A stretch of 64,000 nucleotides of DNA, from assembly GCF_022869785.1 (NCBI RefSeq), contig NZ_CP094997.1:4898001-4962000 (forward strand), written 5' to 3'. Source of the DNA: Dyadobacter chenwenxiniae (GTDB lineage Bacteria > Bacteroidota > Bacteroidia > Cytophagales > Spirosomataceae). Positions 17,251-27,157 of the stretch are shown piece after piece. How positions within the stretch are numbered: position 1 is the stretch's first letter; each line of letters begins with the position of its first letter. Both the position numbers and the translations under genes were made by a program. The notes beneath the pieces were generated by a model. The model saw only the letters and a program-made list of their open reading frames with translations, was not told the origin of the DNA and searched no databases.

Positions 17251-18588
17251 TTATTTTTTCAATGTGTAATCAGCATTCTGAGGATCGAAGTTAGCCCATC
17301 CCTCAGTCCAGTCTGTCGTGCTGAATGCACCTGCGTAAGTAGTTGCTTCAAATCCTGCTGGCAAAGTAGCTCCGCCAGTCAAAAGTGGAGAACCTGCTTT
17401 TGGCAATACACCTGGTTTCGCAGTGATTGAATTGTATCCATCTGGCAACAGAAGGCTTGCAATCGTTGCAACACTATTTTTAGCACCCGTTGCGAACTGA
17501 GCAGTTGTAAGTCCTTCTACTGCACCATTTGACTGCGTTCCTGACAATGCCACATGTACACCATCAAGTTTCAACAGGCCGCTTGTGAAGTTAGGCAAAG
17601 AAGCTGCTTCAACACGAACACCTGAGCGAGGCCATGAGCCTGTAAATACGCTGTTATAAATAGAAATGGCAGAGTTACGACGAATCCTTGCGCCAGAAGC
17701 GAATTTACCATCCGGTTCACCGGCAGCCATAGCAACTGTAATGTTCGCAAATTTCGCAGTAGTCTGAGGCAATGTAGCGGTTCCGTTTGCATCGTTATCT
17801 GATTCAAATCCGTTGGAATCACCAGCCTGGTCAGCAATTGCCGGGTCACGGAGGATCAAACCATATTGCACCAATCCGCTGAATCCGTTATCTGTATCGA
17901 AATCGTCATCAAGACCGCGGTAAGAGATCAGGTGTTTAGCATTTACTGCTCCACCAAACCATTCAAAAGAATCATCACCGCCGTATGAGCATTGTACATA
18001 TTCAATCTTTGTTCCTGAACCAACACCACCCATTGTAAGGCTGTTGATTTCTTTATTGGAAGCATAAGCGATACCAGCAAATTCGATACGAACATATTTC
18101 AGCTCGCCAGAGTTGTCTGCAACCTCAGTGCCGCCAAACTCAGTAAGTTCTTCTCCTTCAACCACAGCCGGCGTTTTGTTTACAGGCGCTTTTCCAAGGA
18201 TTACCAATCCTCCCCAGTCACCTGCTTTTCTCTGACCTGCTGCTTGATTAGAAGTGAAAATGATAGGCTGTGTTGCAGTTCCTACTGCCATAATTTTACC
18301 ACCTCTTTCAATAAAAAGCGCACCTTTTGAATCTTTGTCACCTTTAATGATAGTTCCTGGAGCGATAGTCAATGTTGCACCGCTTTTTACATATACAAAT
18401 CCAGTAATTAAATATTGCTTGTCTGCTGTCCAGTTGGTATTAGCTGTAATACTGCCTGATACTTTTACGATTTCATTTGCTACGGGCGGTTCTACCACCG
18501 GATCTGGATCGTCGTCATTACAGGCAGAGAATCCTGTCAACAATAATCCGATCATCAGGATATTAAATAGCTTACCTAAATTTTTCAT
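17251..18588 (-). CDS. Surface lipoprotein with beta-helix-like repeats, partner of the upstream TonB receptor
   Basis: 445 residues. A lipoprotein signal ends in LLLTGFSAC, followed by NDDDPDP, an Asp-rich stretch resembling the surface-export signals of Bacteroidota lipoproteins. The body has segments such as GFVYVKSGATLTIAPGTIIKGD, GKIMAVGTATQPIIFTS and DWGGLVILGKAPV, which fit right-handed beta-helix turns, and several Asp-rich loops (GLDDDFDTDNGFSG) that could bind calcium. Its start is 46 bases downstream of the TonB receptor stop, so it likely acts as that receptor's surface-bound partner. Ligand unknown. Confidence 0.8.
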   Translation of the reverse strand: MKNLGKLFNILMIGLLLTGFSACNDDDPDPVVEPPVANEIVKVSGSITANTNWTADKQYLITGFVYVKSGATLTIAPGTIIKGDKDSKGALFIERGGKIMAVGTATQPIIFTSNQAAGQRKAGDWGGLVILGKAPVNKTPAVVEGEELTEFGGTEVADNSGELKYVRIEFAGIAYASNKEINSLTMGGVGSGTKIEYVQCSYGGDDSFEWFGGAVNAKHLISYRGLDDDFDTDNGFSGLVQYGLILRDPAIADQAGDSNGFESDNDANGTATLPQTTAKFANITVAMAAGEPDGKFASGARIRRNSAISIYNSVFTGSWPRSGVRVEAASLPNFTSGLLKLDGVHVALSGTQSNGAVEGLTTAQFATGAKNSVATIASLLLPDGYNSITAKPGVLPKAGSPLLTGGATLPAGFEATTYAGAFSTTDWTEGWANFDPQNADYTLKK

Positions 18589-18634
18589 AGAACGTCTGGT
18601 TTGATTAACTTAATTAATTGGTACTGTACTGTGT

Positions 18635-21448
18635 TTAAAATTTGTAAGAGATACCTACTGTGGTGTACGACCCGCGGCGGAAAGACTGGTAGGAATCGTC
18701 TATGTCTGTGATTTTCCCGTCGAGGTTACTATCCTGCACCAGTCTGAATTTTTGGTTAAGAATGTCCTGGATACCGGCTTTGAGTTCGAGATGAGGTCCA
18801 AGTGCTTTGATAATGTTGAAATCAAGCACATTGCGAGGTTGTTCGTAAACGGTAGGCTGCACTTCCTTGTCGCCCACGAGGAAGATTCTTCTTCCTACCA
18901 CATTGTACAGCACGTTAACCTGCCATCCTCTGTTGACATCATTGTAGTAAAGTCCTGTATTGATTAGATAAGGAGATTGTCCTTGTAACTGGCGATTCTC
19001 TTCCTGTCCGGCAAAACCTGTAAGCACGTCACTCTTAATCACCGAAGCATTCAGGATAAGTGTCAGGTTATCCACCAGAGAAGATGTTGTCAGGTTTTTC
19101 AGCGATTTTCTCACTTCAACTTCCCCTCCTACTGCATACGCCTCTTTTGCATTGTCTACCGAGAAAGTCACCCCTGATCCCGAATAGCGCACTCTTGTTT
19201 CGATCGGGTTTTTAAAATGTTTGTAGAATCCGGCAACCGAAATCACTTCTCCTTCACTTGGATAAAATTCATAACGAAGATCGACATTCTGGATCGTTGG
19301 CGTTTTTAAGTTCGGGTTACCTACACGGGAAACATCGAATGCAAAGTCATAATAAGTGAACGGAGCCAGCTCACGGAACTCAGGTCGGTTAAGCGACATG
19401 GTGTATGCCACACGCAGCAATGATTTTTCAGTGAAGTTATACGCCAGGTTAGCCGATGGCAGGAAGCGTAAAATCGGGTTGTTCACGTCTATACGTGCAC
19501 CACTGCCACGAAGCTGGCTTTGCAATTGCTGGCGGTTATGCTCTGCCCGGACACCAAACGAGCCATTGAATTTTGTTGTAAAGGGAATGTAAGAACCTAT
19601 ATAAGCAGCCAGAAGCGTGTTTTGCGCGTCATATTTGTCATCTGTGTTGGTTCTTTCTCCATAATGCAATCTGTTTGCCGCAATGTTCTCATTACTGAAC
19701 AATTGATCTGCCGGCAATCGCATGATCTCCGCAGGAATGCCACCCGGATTGTTTATATTGAACCACCGCGCTGCAAAATTCCTGTCTTTGTATTCTCCAA
19801 ACAGTCCTGCGCGAAGTTTGATCTGCATATTTTCCTCTCCCTCATATCCGCCGCGCTCGATGCGGTGCTCGCCGTCAACCCGGAAAGAAGATGCAAGCTC
19901 TCTCAGATTAGAATAAAAACGTGCGCCACGTGTTAAACTCGCGTTGTTACCGGGAACAACTTCCACAGTAAATGGATCATTCGTGCCAATGTTACGACTT
20001 GTTACATAGCGTCTGAAATCCGGCTCGTCGCGATTGGTATAACCAAATGCACCGGTCCATTTCAATGTGGATGCTCCTGAAACTTCGTGCGTACCGCTTA
20101 ATTGGCCTGTGTAAATGCTTTTTGATTCGTAACGGTATGCATAGTTCTGTACATCTCGCTCATTATCCCTGCTGAAACCCTGGCGGAATGTTGTTTCCTT
20201 GCTGCTAAGCTGGTTGAAAAGGTTTCTAAACTCAATTTTGTGCTGCGGATTGAAAATCAAAGCCCAGTTGGACATGACGCCTAACCGTGTGTTCTGTCCG
20301 TAAAACTGGTCATTATAGCTAGTCTCGATCTGCGATTCCTGCAAATCGTTGTTGAACGCCAGATAACGTGATTGCAGCGTTGGTGTAACCTGGTTTGCGT
20401 TGGTATAACTAAGGTTATTAAACGTGGTCAAGCGCAAACGCCCAAGATCCATGCTGTTGTTATAACCCAGCGACACGCGCAAATCCGGGGCAACGGTCTT
20501 TGTGTAGGTATCAACAAAAGTGGGCAGATTGCGGAATGCATTGAATGTTGCTTCCGTTGGCTGATTTGCATTGACAAGTCCCGCCGAAGGAAATGAAGAG
20601 GGAAGTTTCCGGTCTCCTGCGCCAAAGCCAATCCAGTCCAGTGACGAACCTTTGTGATCCAGCACACTGCTGAAAGTCGTCCCAGCTCTAAAACCCGGAG
20701 AAATAGCCACTGTAAAACCATTTGCATCAGGGATGGTTTTGGTATAGATCTTGATAACCCCACCGGCAAATTCGCCCGGAAGTTCAGGTGCTCCCGATTT
20801 GAAGATCAACATCCGGTCGATCGCTGTGCTTGGAATAAGGTCAAAGGAAAAAGATTTCACATCAACTTCGGTAGAAGGCGTGATCGCGTCATTCAGCATT
20901 ACTGTATTATAACGCTCGTTCAATCCACGTATAATGACAAACCGGTCGTCCTGGATAGATACACCCGGAACGCGGCGGATTACCTGCGAAGCATCCCGGT
21001 CCTGCGACCTCTGGATTTGCTGCGCCGAAATTCCGACTGCGATCTGTTCTGCTTGTTTGATTTCCGTGATGACCGAAACGTCCGTGAATGTCTGGCGCTG
21101 CCCTACGATTTTTACTTCCGTCAGATTGGCAACATCTTCTTCTAATGTAGTGTTGATTAATACGGTCTGATTTGGATAAACTGTAACCTCAATCTCCTTA
21201 GCTTTGTAAGAAACGTAGGTTACGATCACAGTTTGTTTTCCGGTTGGAATACCTGGCAAGTCAAACTTGCCTTCAATGTCGGAAGAAGCGCCGACTGGTG
21301 GTGTACTGCCTTTCAGGACTACACTTGCACCGATAACAGGTTCTTTGGATTGGGCGTCTACGATCGTTCCTTTAATGGAACCTGTCTGCGCAAAGGCCGC
21401 GGAGGCCGAGAAAAATAGGAGGATAAATGCTAAAAATCTTGATTTCAT
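18635..21448 (-). CDS. TonB-dependent outer-membrane receptor with CarboxypepD_reg N-terminal domain
   Basis: 937 residues. After the signal peptide (FSASAAFAQ) comes a carboxypeptidase-regulatory-like domain (GSIKGTIVDAQSKEPVIGASVVLKG, about residues 22-110). The plug follows (ASQVIRRVPGVSIQDDRFVIIRGLNERYNTVMLND) and then a long 22-strand-type barrel ending in the aromatic strand TTVGISYKF. It takes up a ligand across the outer membrane using TonB energy. The downstream lipoprotein is probably its partner, but the two do not show SusC/SusD signatures. A palindrome lies directly before its start codon. Confidence 0.92.
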   Translation of the reverse strand: MKSRFLAFILLFFSASAAFAQTGSIKGTIVDAQSKEPVIGASVVLKGSTPPVGASSDIEGKFDLPGIPTGKQTVIVTYVSYKAKEIEVTVYPNQTVLINTTLEEDVANLTEVKIVGQRQTFTDVSVITEIKQAEQIAVGISAQQIQRSQDRDASQVIRRVPGVSIQDDRFVIIRGLNERYNTVMLNDAITPSTEVDVKSFSFDLIPSTAIDRMLIFKSGAPELPGEFAGGVIKIYTKTIPDANGFTVAISPGFRAGTTFSSVLDHKGSSLDWIGFGAGDRKLPSSFPSAGLVNANQPTEATFNAFRNLPTFVDTYTKTVAPDLRVSLGYNNSMDLGRLRLTTFNNLSYTNANQVTPTLQSRYLAFNNDLQESQIETSYNDQFYGQNTRLGVMSNWALIFNPQHKIEFRNLFNQLSSKETTFRQGFSRDNERDVQNYAYRYESKSIYTGQLSGTHEVSGASTLKWTGAFGYTNRDEPDFRRYVTSRNIGTNDPFTVEVVPGNNASLTRGARFYSNLRELASSFRVDGEHRIERGGYEGEENMQIKLRAGLFGEYKDRNFAARWFNINNPGGIPAEIMRLPADQLFSNENIAANRLHYGERTNTDDKYDAQNTLLAAYIGSYIPFTTKFNGSFGVRAEHNRQQLQSQLRGSGARIDVNNPILRFLPSANLAYNFTEKSLLRVAYTMSLNRPEFRELAPFTYYDFAFDVSRVGNPNLKTPTIQNVDLRYEFYPSEGEVISVAGFYKHFKNPIETRVRYSGSGVTFSVDNAKEAYAVGGEVEVRKSLKNLTTSSLVDNLTLILNASVIKSDVLTGFAGQEENRQLQGQSPYLINTGLYYNDVNRGWQVNVLYNVVGRRIFLVGDKEVQPTVYEQPRNVLDFNIIKALGPHLELKAGIQDILNQKFRLVQDSNLDGKITDIDDSYQSFRRGSYTTVGISYKF

Positions 21449-21449
21449 A

Positions 21450-21475
21450 TTGTGTCAGAATGATTTCCGACACAA
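21450..21475. promoter_or_regulatory. Palindrome abutting the TonB receptor start
   Basis: Arms of 11 bases (TTGTGTCAGAA and TTCCGACACAA, one mismatch) enclose TGAT and begin two bases from the ATG at 21448. It could be an operator or an mRNA hairpin covering the ribosome-binding region. The rest of the gap up to 21717 shows no convincing gene. Confidence 0.5.
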
Positions 21476-21717
21476 AACTAGGGTGGCTACATTACTCCCA
21501 GATTTTCTTAATGTTATCTAATTGTTAACTGTCAGAAAACGTAACTGCGTGATTGTGAATACAATATTTGGCAACCTTCCCTAAATAGTGCTGCTTTACG
21601 CCATGTAAATGCTGCTTTACAGACTATAAATTGGTTTCGTGGGCTGAATAGAATATATTCGAATTCTTTTTTGTCTTGACAAGTAAATTGAATGCCAATC
21701 AAATCTAAATACAATTA

Positions 21718-22329
21718 ATGTCCGAATTCCAGGCTTACCTACAACTAGGTTTCAACCACATTACCGATTCCCTCGGCTACGACCATATCCTTTTTATTAT
21801 GGCGCTCTGCACAGTATACACATTGATCGACTGGAAAAAAGTGATCGTCCTGGTTACTGCTTTCACAATCGGGCATTCCATCACGCTAGCGCTTTCAACC
21901 ATGGGATTTGTGAATGTTAATCCGGACTGGATTGAGCTCCTGATCCCGGTTACCATTGTGATTACTGCCGTTCTGAACTTTTTTTATAAAGTCCCTAAGG
22001 CTTCTTTTAGTCCAAATGAAAAATCATCCCAAATCCGCTATCCCATAGCGTTGTTCTTCGGGCTGATTCATGGCTTGGGGTTTTCGAACTACCTGAGAAC
22101 ATTATTAGGCAAAGAAGCGGATATTGTGAATCCATTATTAGGGTTTAATATCGGACTGGAACTGGGTCAGCTGATCATTGTTTTTATCATTCTTTCCATT
22201 GCTTTTGTAATGATAGAACTGCTTCGTGTGCAGCGCCTTAGCTGGATCCATATTTTGTCCGGCATTATCGTAGGCATGTCGCTTTCGCTGATCATTAACA
22301 ACGAATTTCTTCAAAATCTTCTTGCCTGA
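21718..22329 (+). CDS. HupE/UreJ-like membrane protein
   Basis: 203 residues with about six membrane spans. The first loop has the family block GFNHITDSLGYDHILFIMALC, and a later span carries GLIHGLGFSNYLR with conserved His and Gly. HupE/UreJ proteins are proposed nickel or cobalt transporters tied to hydrogenase and urease clusters, but no metalloenzyme of that kind is nearby and Bacteroidota members are uncharacterised. The ATG at 21718 is the first in frame. The M1 peptidase gene follows after 38 bases in the same direction. Confidence 0.85.
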   Translation: MSEFQAYLQLGFNHITDSLGYDHILFIMALCTVYTLIDWKKVIVLVTAFTIGHSITLALSTMGFVNVNPDWIELLIPVTIVITAVLNFFYKVPKASFSPNEKSSQIRYPIALFFGLIHGLGFSNYLRTLLGKEADIVNPLLGFNIGLELGQLIIVFIILSIAFVMIELLRVQRLSWIHILSGIIVGMSLSLIINNEFLQNLLA

Positions 22330-22367
22330 CTATAACATTGCATTATTCCCCCAACAACCTACTATTT

Positions 22368-24749
22368 ATGAAAAAAGCACTTCTCCCGTTACTGATCCTG
22401 CTTATTACGGTTTCTGCAATGGCGCAGCAACTTCCAACGAATCCCAACTACAAAGCCAACGACCGCTTTGAGCAATTGGGAACCATACTTCCAACGCCCA
22501 ATTCCACCCGCGCCGCTTCGGGTGCGCCGGGGCGTGAGTATTGGCAGCAACGCGCTGATTATGACATTAAAGTGGAACTGGACGACGACAAACGACAGAT
22601 CATCGGCTCCGAAACCATCACATTTTTCAACAATTCCCCGGATGATCTGAAATACATCTGGCTGCAATTAGACCAAAACCTTTTCAAAAAAGACGGCATA
22701 GGAGCCACTTCCCGAACTGGCTCGGTGAATGAAAAAGGCATGAGTCCGGCTCAGCTGGCCGCATTAAACAATGGCCGAGGCTCATCACTGGATCCAAAAA
22801 CAGAATATGGTTATAAAATCGGCGCAGTAAAGGACAAGGCAGGAAAAGCATTGCCTTACACGATCAACGGAACCATGATGCGCATTGATCTGCCCATGAC
22901 CATGAAGCCGGGAACAAGCTTCGTTTTCGGCGTGGATTGGAGTTATTATGTCACCGAATATTACGGCCGCAGCGGTTATGAGTTTTTTCCAAAAGACGGC
23001 AATGCTAACTATTTCATCGCCCACTGGTTCCCGCGCCTGGCACCTTACGACGACATCAACGGCTGGAACCATAAGCAATTTCTGGGACAAGGTGAGTTTG
23101 CATTGATTTTTGGAAATTACAAAGTCGCTATCACCGCTCCCGCCGACCACGTGGTGGCAGCCAGCGGCGAGTGCCAGAACTATGCACAAGTGCTTACGGC
23201 AACGCAAAAGCAACGTTTGAAGCAAGCTGAGACTTCTAAAACACCCGTTCTGATCGTTACACAGGCCGAAGCAGAAAAAGCGGAAAAGCGGGAAAACAAA
23301 AATCCAGGCAAAAAAACGTGGATTTACAAAGCAGATAATGTACGTGACTTCGCCTTTGCCAGCAGCCGGAAATTCATTTGGGACGCTATGCAAAGTGATG
23401 TTTACAAAAGCGGCCGCAAAATCTGGTGCATGTCTATTTATCCAAAAGAAGGAAACCCGCTTTGGGAACAATATTCGACGAGAGCGGTTGCCCACACATT
23501 GAAATCTTACGGAGCGCGCACATTTGAATATCCTTATCCGGTTGCCATTTCTTGTCATTCAGTAGCTGGCGGCGGAATGGAATATCCGATGATCAGCTTC
23601 AACGGCGGTCGGCCGGAAGAAGACGGGACTTACAGCGAAGCCGTGAAATATGGCATGATCGGGGTGATTATCCATGAAGTGGGACACAATTTCTTCCCCA
23701 TGATTGTCAATTCCGATGAGCGTCAATGGGCCTGGATGGATGAAGGTTTGAACACGTTCTGTCAATATCTCGCTGAGAAAGAGTGGGATTACAACTTCCC
23801 AACCCGCCGGGGCGAGCCTAATCAGATCACAGACTATATGTCGTCCGACAAATCGGTGTTAACGCCTATTATGGCCTCGGCCGAAAATGTAATCGGCCTG
23901 GGACCCAATGCTTATGCCAAACCAGCAACAGCATTGAACATTCTCCGCGAAACCGTAATGGGCCGTGAGCTGTTCGACCACGCATTTAAGGAATATGCAA
24001 CCAGATGGAGATTCAAAAGCCCATCCCCGGCCGACTTTTTCCGAACAATGGAAGACGCGTCGGGCGTGGATCTGGATTGGTTCTGGAAAGGCTGGTTTTA
24101 TGGAACAGAGCCTGTGGACCAGGATCTTGTAAGCGTAGATTGGTTTAGCATTGATACACAAAATCCTGCGATTGAAAAAGAGATCGCACGCAAAGAAGCA
24201 GCACGCAAGCAGGAAACAATGAGTAAAATGCAGGATGCGAAAACAAAAGGCGAAACGGTCGTTGCGCAGGATTCCACCATGGCCGATTTCTATAACCGCT
24301 ATGATCCGTTTAAAGTGACGGAAGCAGATAAGCAGAAATATGAGCAATATATGGCATCGCTTACGGAAAACGAAAAGGCGCTTATCCAGGAAAACAGCAA
24401 TTTTTACACCCTTTCTATTAAAAACAAAGGTGGCCTGCCTATGCCGGTCATTGTAAAAATGGGCTTTGAAGACGGCACAGATTCTGTGGCGGTTTTCCCA
24501 GCCGAAATCTGGCGCTTCAACGATGCACAGATCAACAAAGTGATTTCGACCAAAAAGAAAGTGGTACAATGGACGTTAGACCCATACCAACAGATTGCAG
24601 ACATTGACACAGAAAACAACGCCTTCCCACGCATTGCCGCGCCAACAAGGTTTCAGATCTTCAAACAGCAGCAACTCAAAAAAGCGCCTAATCCGATGCA
24701 AATGCAAGGTGCCGGAGCCGGGAAGATCACCACAGACCCTAAGAATTAG
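22368..24749 (+). CDS. Secreted M1 family (aminopeptidase N-like) zinc metallopeptidase
   Basis: 793 residues from the ATG at 22368, which opens a signal peptide (MKKALLPLLILLITVSAMAQ). The zinc site is HEVGHNFFP near residue 445 with the third ligand Glu in WAWMDEGLNTFCQYLAE. The exopeptidase motif is the variant GGGMEYPMISF. N-terminal DYDIKVELDDDKRQIIGSETITF is the M1 saddle domain. The C-terminal part is charged and unlike classical M1 helices. It likely cleaves amino-terminal residues from peptides in the periplasm. A strong terminator follows. Confidence 0.93.
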   Translation: MKKALLPLLILLITVSAMAQQLPTNPNYKANDRFEQLGTILPTPNSTRAASGAPGREYWQQRADYDIKVELDDDKRQIIGSETITFFNNSPDDLKYIWLQLDQNLFKKDGIGATSRTGSVNEKGMSPAQLAALNNGRGSSLDPKTEYGYKIGAVKDKAGKALPYTINGTMMRIDLPMTMKPGTSFVFGVDWSYYVTEYYGRSGYEFFPKDGNANYFIAHWFPRLAPYDDINGWNHKQFLGQGEFALIFGNYKVAITAPADHVVAASGECQNYAQVLTATQKQRLKQAETSKTPVLIVTQAEAEKAEKRENKNPGKKTWIYKADNVRDFAFASSRKFIWDAMQSDVYKSGRKIWCMSIYPKEGNPLWEQYSTRAVAHTLKSYGARTFEYPYPVAISCHSVAGGGMEYPMISFNGGRPEEDGTYSEAVKYGMIGVIIHEVGHNFFPMIVNSDERQWAWMDEGLNTFCQYLAEKEWDYNFPTRRGEPNQITDYMSSDKSVLTPIMASAENVIGLGPNAYAKPATALNILRETVMGRELFDHAFKEYATRWRFKSPSPADFFRTMEDASGVDLDWFWKGWFYGTEPVDQDLVSVDWFSIDTQNPAIEKEIARKEAARKQETMSKMQDAKTKGETVVAQDSTMADFYNRYDPFKVTEADKQKYEQYMASLTENEKALIQENSNFYTLSIKNKGGLPMPVIVKMGFEDGTDSVAVFPAEIWRFNDAQINKVISTKKKVVQWTLDPYQQIADIDTENNAFPRIAAPTRFQIFKQQQLKKAPNPMQMQGAGAGKITTDPKN

Positions 24750-24770
24750 AAAAACTTTCCAGTAAAACGA

Positions 24771-24804
24771 AACCTCCCCGAGCCTTGCTTTGGGGAGGTT
24801 TTTT
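24771..24804 (+). terminator. Intrinsic terminator after the M1 peptidase gene
   Basis: AACCTCCCC (24771-24779) pairs with GGGGAGGTT (24792-24800) around a 12-base loop, followed by a run of T. It lies 22 bases past the stop. Confidence 0.87.
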
Positions 24805-24871
24805 ATGTTATTTCAAAACAGATCATATGTAATTTCAAAATAGATTCTATGTAATTTCAAAATTCAGATCA
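24804..24871. repeat. Three tandem 22-24 base AT-rich repeats upstream of the dehydrogenase
   Basis: Copies start at 24804, 24826 and 24848, each beginning TATGTWATTTCAAAA and continuing with AGATY. They fill the space between the M1 terminator and the start of the dehydrogenase gene. Spacing of two helical turns would suit a regulator-binding array, but simple slippage duplication is equally possible. Confidence 0.7.
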
Positions 24872-24895
24872 TAAGAATTTATAAATCAACAACTT

Positions 24896-25843
24896 ATGAA
24901 CATCGTAATCCTCGACGGCTACACATTAAATCCTGGCGACCTGGACTGGGCGCCGATTCAGGAATTTGGCAATGTGACCATTTATGATCGCTCGGCTTCT
25001 GAGGAAATTGTCACTCGTGCGAAAGATGCGGAAGTGCTGCTTGTGAATAAAGTGGTGCTGACCGAAGCGATTTTAGATGAGTTGCCGAAAGTGAAATACA
25101 TTGGTATAATGGCAACCGGTTTCAATAACATTGACATTAATGCTGCCAGAAAACACAACATAACGGTTACTAATGTGAAGGCATATGGGCCGGCTTCCGT
25201 AGCGCAGCAGACGTTTGCATTGTTGCTGGCAGTTGTGAACCATGCCGAGCTGCACAGCCAGAGCGTCTTTGCAGGCGATTGGGTTGCTTCACCGGATTTT
25301 TGTTATTGGAAAACACCACTGACCGAGCTGGCGGGGAAAACAATGGGGTTGATCGGCCTGGGTGACATCGGATCGCAGGTTGCGAAAATTGCGCTGGCTT
25401 TCGGGATGAAAGTGATCGCGTATAGGAAGCACCCAATGCCAACCGCAGGAATTGAAATGGTTTCCTTGGAAGATGTATTTGAAAAAAGCGATGTCATCAG
25501 CCTGCATTGCCCGTTAACCGACGAAACGAAGGAAATCGTCAACAAGGAGCGGCTCGCCCGCATGAGGCGAAATGCCATTATCCTTAACACCGGGCGTGGC
25601 CCGCTAATCCAGGAAAACGACCTCGCAGAAGCACTAAAAAACGGGATCATAGCAGGAGCCGGACTTGACGTCCTCTCCACCGAGCCACCAAAAGCCGATA
25701 ACCCCCTACTCTCCGCGTCCAACTGCATCATCACTCCCCACGTAGCCTGGGCCACATTCGAAGCCAGAAAACGGTTGCTGCAAATGGTCGCCGATAATCT
25801 GGAAAGTTTCATGAATGGGGAGGCAAAGAATGTGGTTTCGTAA
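24896..25843 (+). CDS. D-2-hydroxyacid dehydrogenase (glycerate/hydroxypyruvate reductase type)
   Basis: 315 residues, NAD-dependent oxidoreductase interconverting 2-oxo and D-2-hydroxy acids in the cytosol. The Rossmann motif is GLIGLGDIGSQVA (about residues 150-162). Catalytic residues are visible: Arg in NTGRGPLI, Glu in LSTEPP and His in ITPHVAWAT. The preceding substrate-domain loop is MATGFNNIDI. Length and motifs fit glycerate dehydrogenase-like members best; phosphoglycerate or lactate types are less likely. Three direct repeats lie upstream. Confidence 0.9.
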   Translation: MNIVILDGYTLNPGDLDWAPIQEFGNVTIYDRSASEEIVTRAKDAEVLLVNKVVLTEAILDELPKVKYIGIMATGFNNIDINAARKHNITVTNVKAYGPASVAQQTFALLLAVVNHAELHSQSVFAGDWVASPDFCYWKTPLTELAGKTMGLIGLGDIGSQVAKIALAFGMKVIAYRKHPMPTAGIEMVSLEDVFEKSDVISLHCPLTDETKEIVNKERLARMRRNAIILNTGRGPLIQENDLAEALKNGIIAGAGLDVLSTEPPKADNPLLSASNCIITPHVAWATFEARKRLLQMVADNLESFMNGEAKNVVS

Positions 25844-25981
25844 TTTCGTCAGCTCAGCATACACAATAACACTATGAGCGTTAATAATGTCATATTTGCC
25901 TATAAAACACAAGATATGCTCACAATATTTGAAGGAACTTACGACCTTCTCTACCTACGAAGTGAATAGAACAAAGGGCTC

Positions 25982-27157
25982 TCAATCATTAAATACAGGA
26001 TCCAGCACGTTATCTATATTTTCACTACTAAAATATCGTTGAAACAAAGATTTAGCCTGGTTGCTATAATATTCATACAGCGATTCGTCCTTCAAAAGCT
26101 CGACTATCGAGTTCGCAAACGAAACAGCGTCATTATGCACAATACATCCATTACTAACTTTATTAGGTAATCCGTCAGCGCCATAATCAGTACAAATTAC
26201 CGGTAGCCCATACGACAACGCCTCGATAACTTTAATTTTGACACCTGACCCGCTAAACATTGGGCATATAGCTACGTATGAATCATTGTAATAAGTGCTA
26301 AGATCACTGCAGTATATAACCCGTTGTATGGCCACTCCCTCACTGATATAACTGCATATCTTCCCTACAACACATATTTTGAAGTTTACTGGTAACAATG
26401 GATAAACCTCCGAGAAGAACCAGCTCGACGCGCGTATATTATGGCTGTTATCGCTTGCTACATAGATTATATGGTATTGTCTTCCAACCAGAGCCGCATT
26501 AATCACCGGGGGTTTCATTGTAAATGGCACTAATCGCACATTCGACTTGCAGAACTGCCTGAAAATGTACTGCTCCTCGGGAGATATCGCCCATATCTCA
26601 TGAAAACTATTTAATCGATTAATTTCATCTTCTATCGTCACACCTAAGCGGAAATTGCTTCTATTCTTGTACTGCGCAGTGATAAAATCGTGTGTGTCAA
26701 TAATTACTTTCGCATTTCCTAAAAGCCCCGCCTTTGACACAAGATCTGAGTAGTATACATAACTGATTATTATATAATCATAAGTATTAGCCTTCAAAAT
26801 TTCTTCAAATTCCCGCAACAGATTAGTAGTAACAACTGTTGGAATCGATGTTCTCAACGGAAGCTTTCTATAATAATATAGTAAGTCCCAAATTTTATAT
26901 TTAAAAAAATATTGCAACAAATTCTTTTTAGAGGCTTTTCTGGTCAACAAATATGTACGGCTCGCCAGGCCTTCGTTATATAAAATATCAGATGTGTGTT
27001 GATGCTGCAAAGCAGTATCCCTCTCATGCTTTAAGCTTACAAAATGCACTTCAAACGAGCGTGTTTTAAAATAATCTAACAAACATCTTACCCTAGTCTT
27101 ATTTCCAGAAGTAGTTATGCCCACGTCATCCGGGAAAAAGTATAAAGTCTTTTTCAT
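25982..27157 (-). CDS. Glycosyltransferase, GT-B fold (GT4-like)
   Basis: 391 residues. The C-terminal half has the GT-B nucleotide-sugar site: VAICPMFSGSGVKIKVIEALSYGLPVICTDYGADGL, with the family's E-x7-E-like segment reduced to a GSG-K-KVIEALSYG form. The N-terminal half (DDVGITTSGNKTRVRCLLDYF) is the acceptor domain. The gene is clearly richer in A and T than the housekeeping genes around it, as is the next one, so both look acquired. It probably transfers a sugar during surface polysaccharide or glycoprotein synthesis; acceptor unknown. Confidence 0.85.
   Translation of the reverse strand: MKKTLYFFPDDVGITTSGNKTRVRCLLDYFKTRSFEVHFVSLKHERDTALQHQHTSDILYNEGLASRTYLLTRKASKKNLLQYFFKYKIWDLLYYYRKLPLRTSIPTVVTTNLLREFEEILKANTYDYIIISYVYYSDLVSKAGLLGNAKVIIDTHDFITAQYKNRSNFRLGVTIEDEINRLNSFHEIWAISPEEQYIFRQFCKSNVRLVPFTMKPPVINAALVGRQYHIIYVASDNSHNIRASSWFFSEVYPLLPVNFKICVVGKICSYISEGVAIQRVIYCSDLSTYYNDSYVAICPMFSGSGVKIKVIEALSYGLPVICTDYGADGLPNKVSNGCIVHNDAVSFANSIVELLKDESLYEYYSNQAKSLFQRYFSSENIDNVLDPVFND

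Noticed and set aside
17251..21448. SusC/SusD polysaccharide utilisation locus
   Set aside because: The receptor lacks the SusC signature and the lipoprotein is beta-helix-like rather than SusD-like; no glycan enzymes are adjacent.
21532..21714. 60-residue frame on the minus strand upstream of the TonB receptor
   Set aside because: No family resemblance, and it shares space with the divergent promoters.
22785..23558. 257-residue open frame on the minus strand
   Set aside because: Antisense to the M1 peptidase gene; composition is that of a shadow frame.
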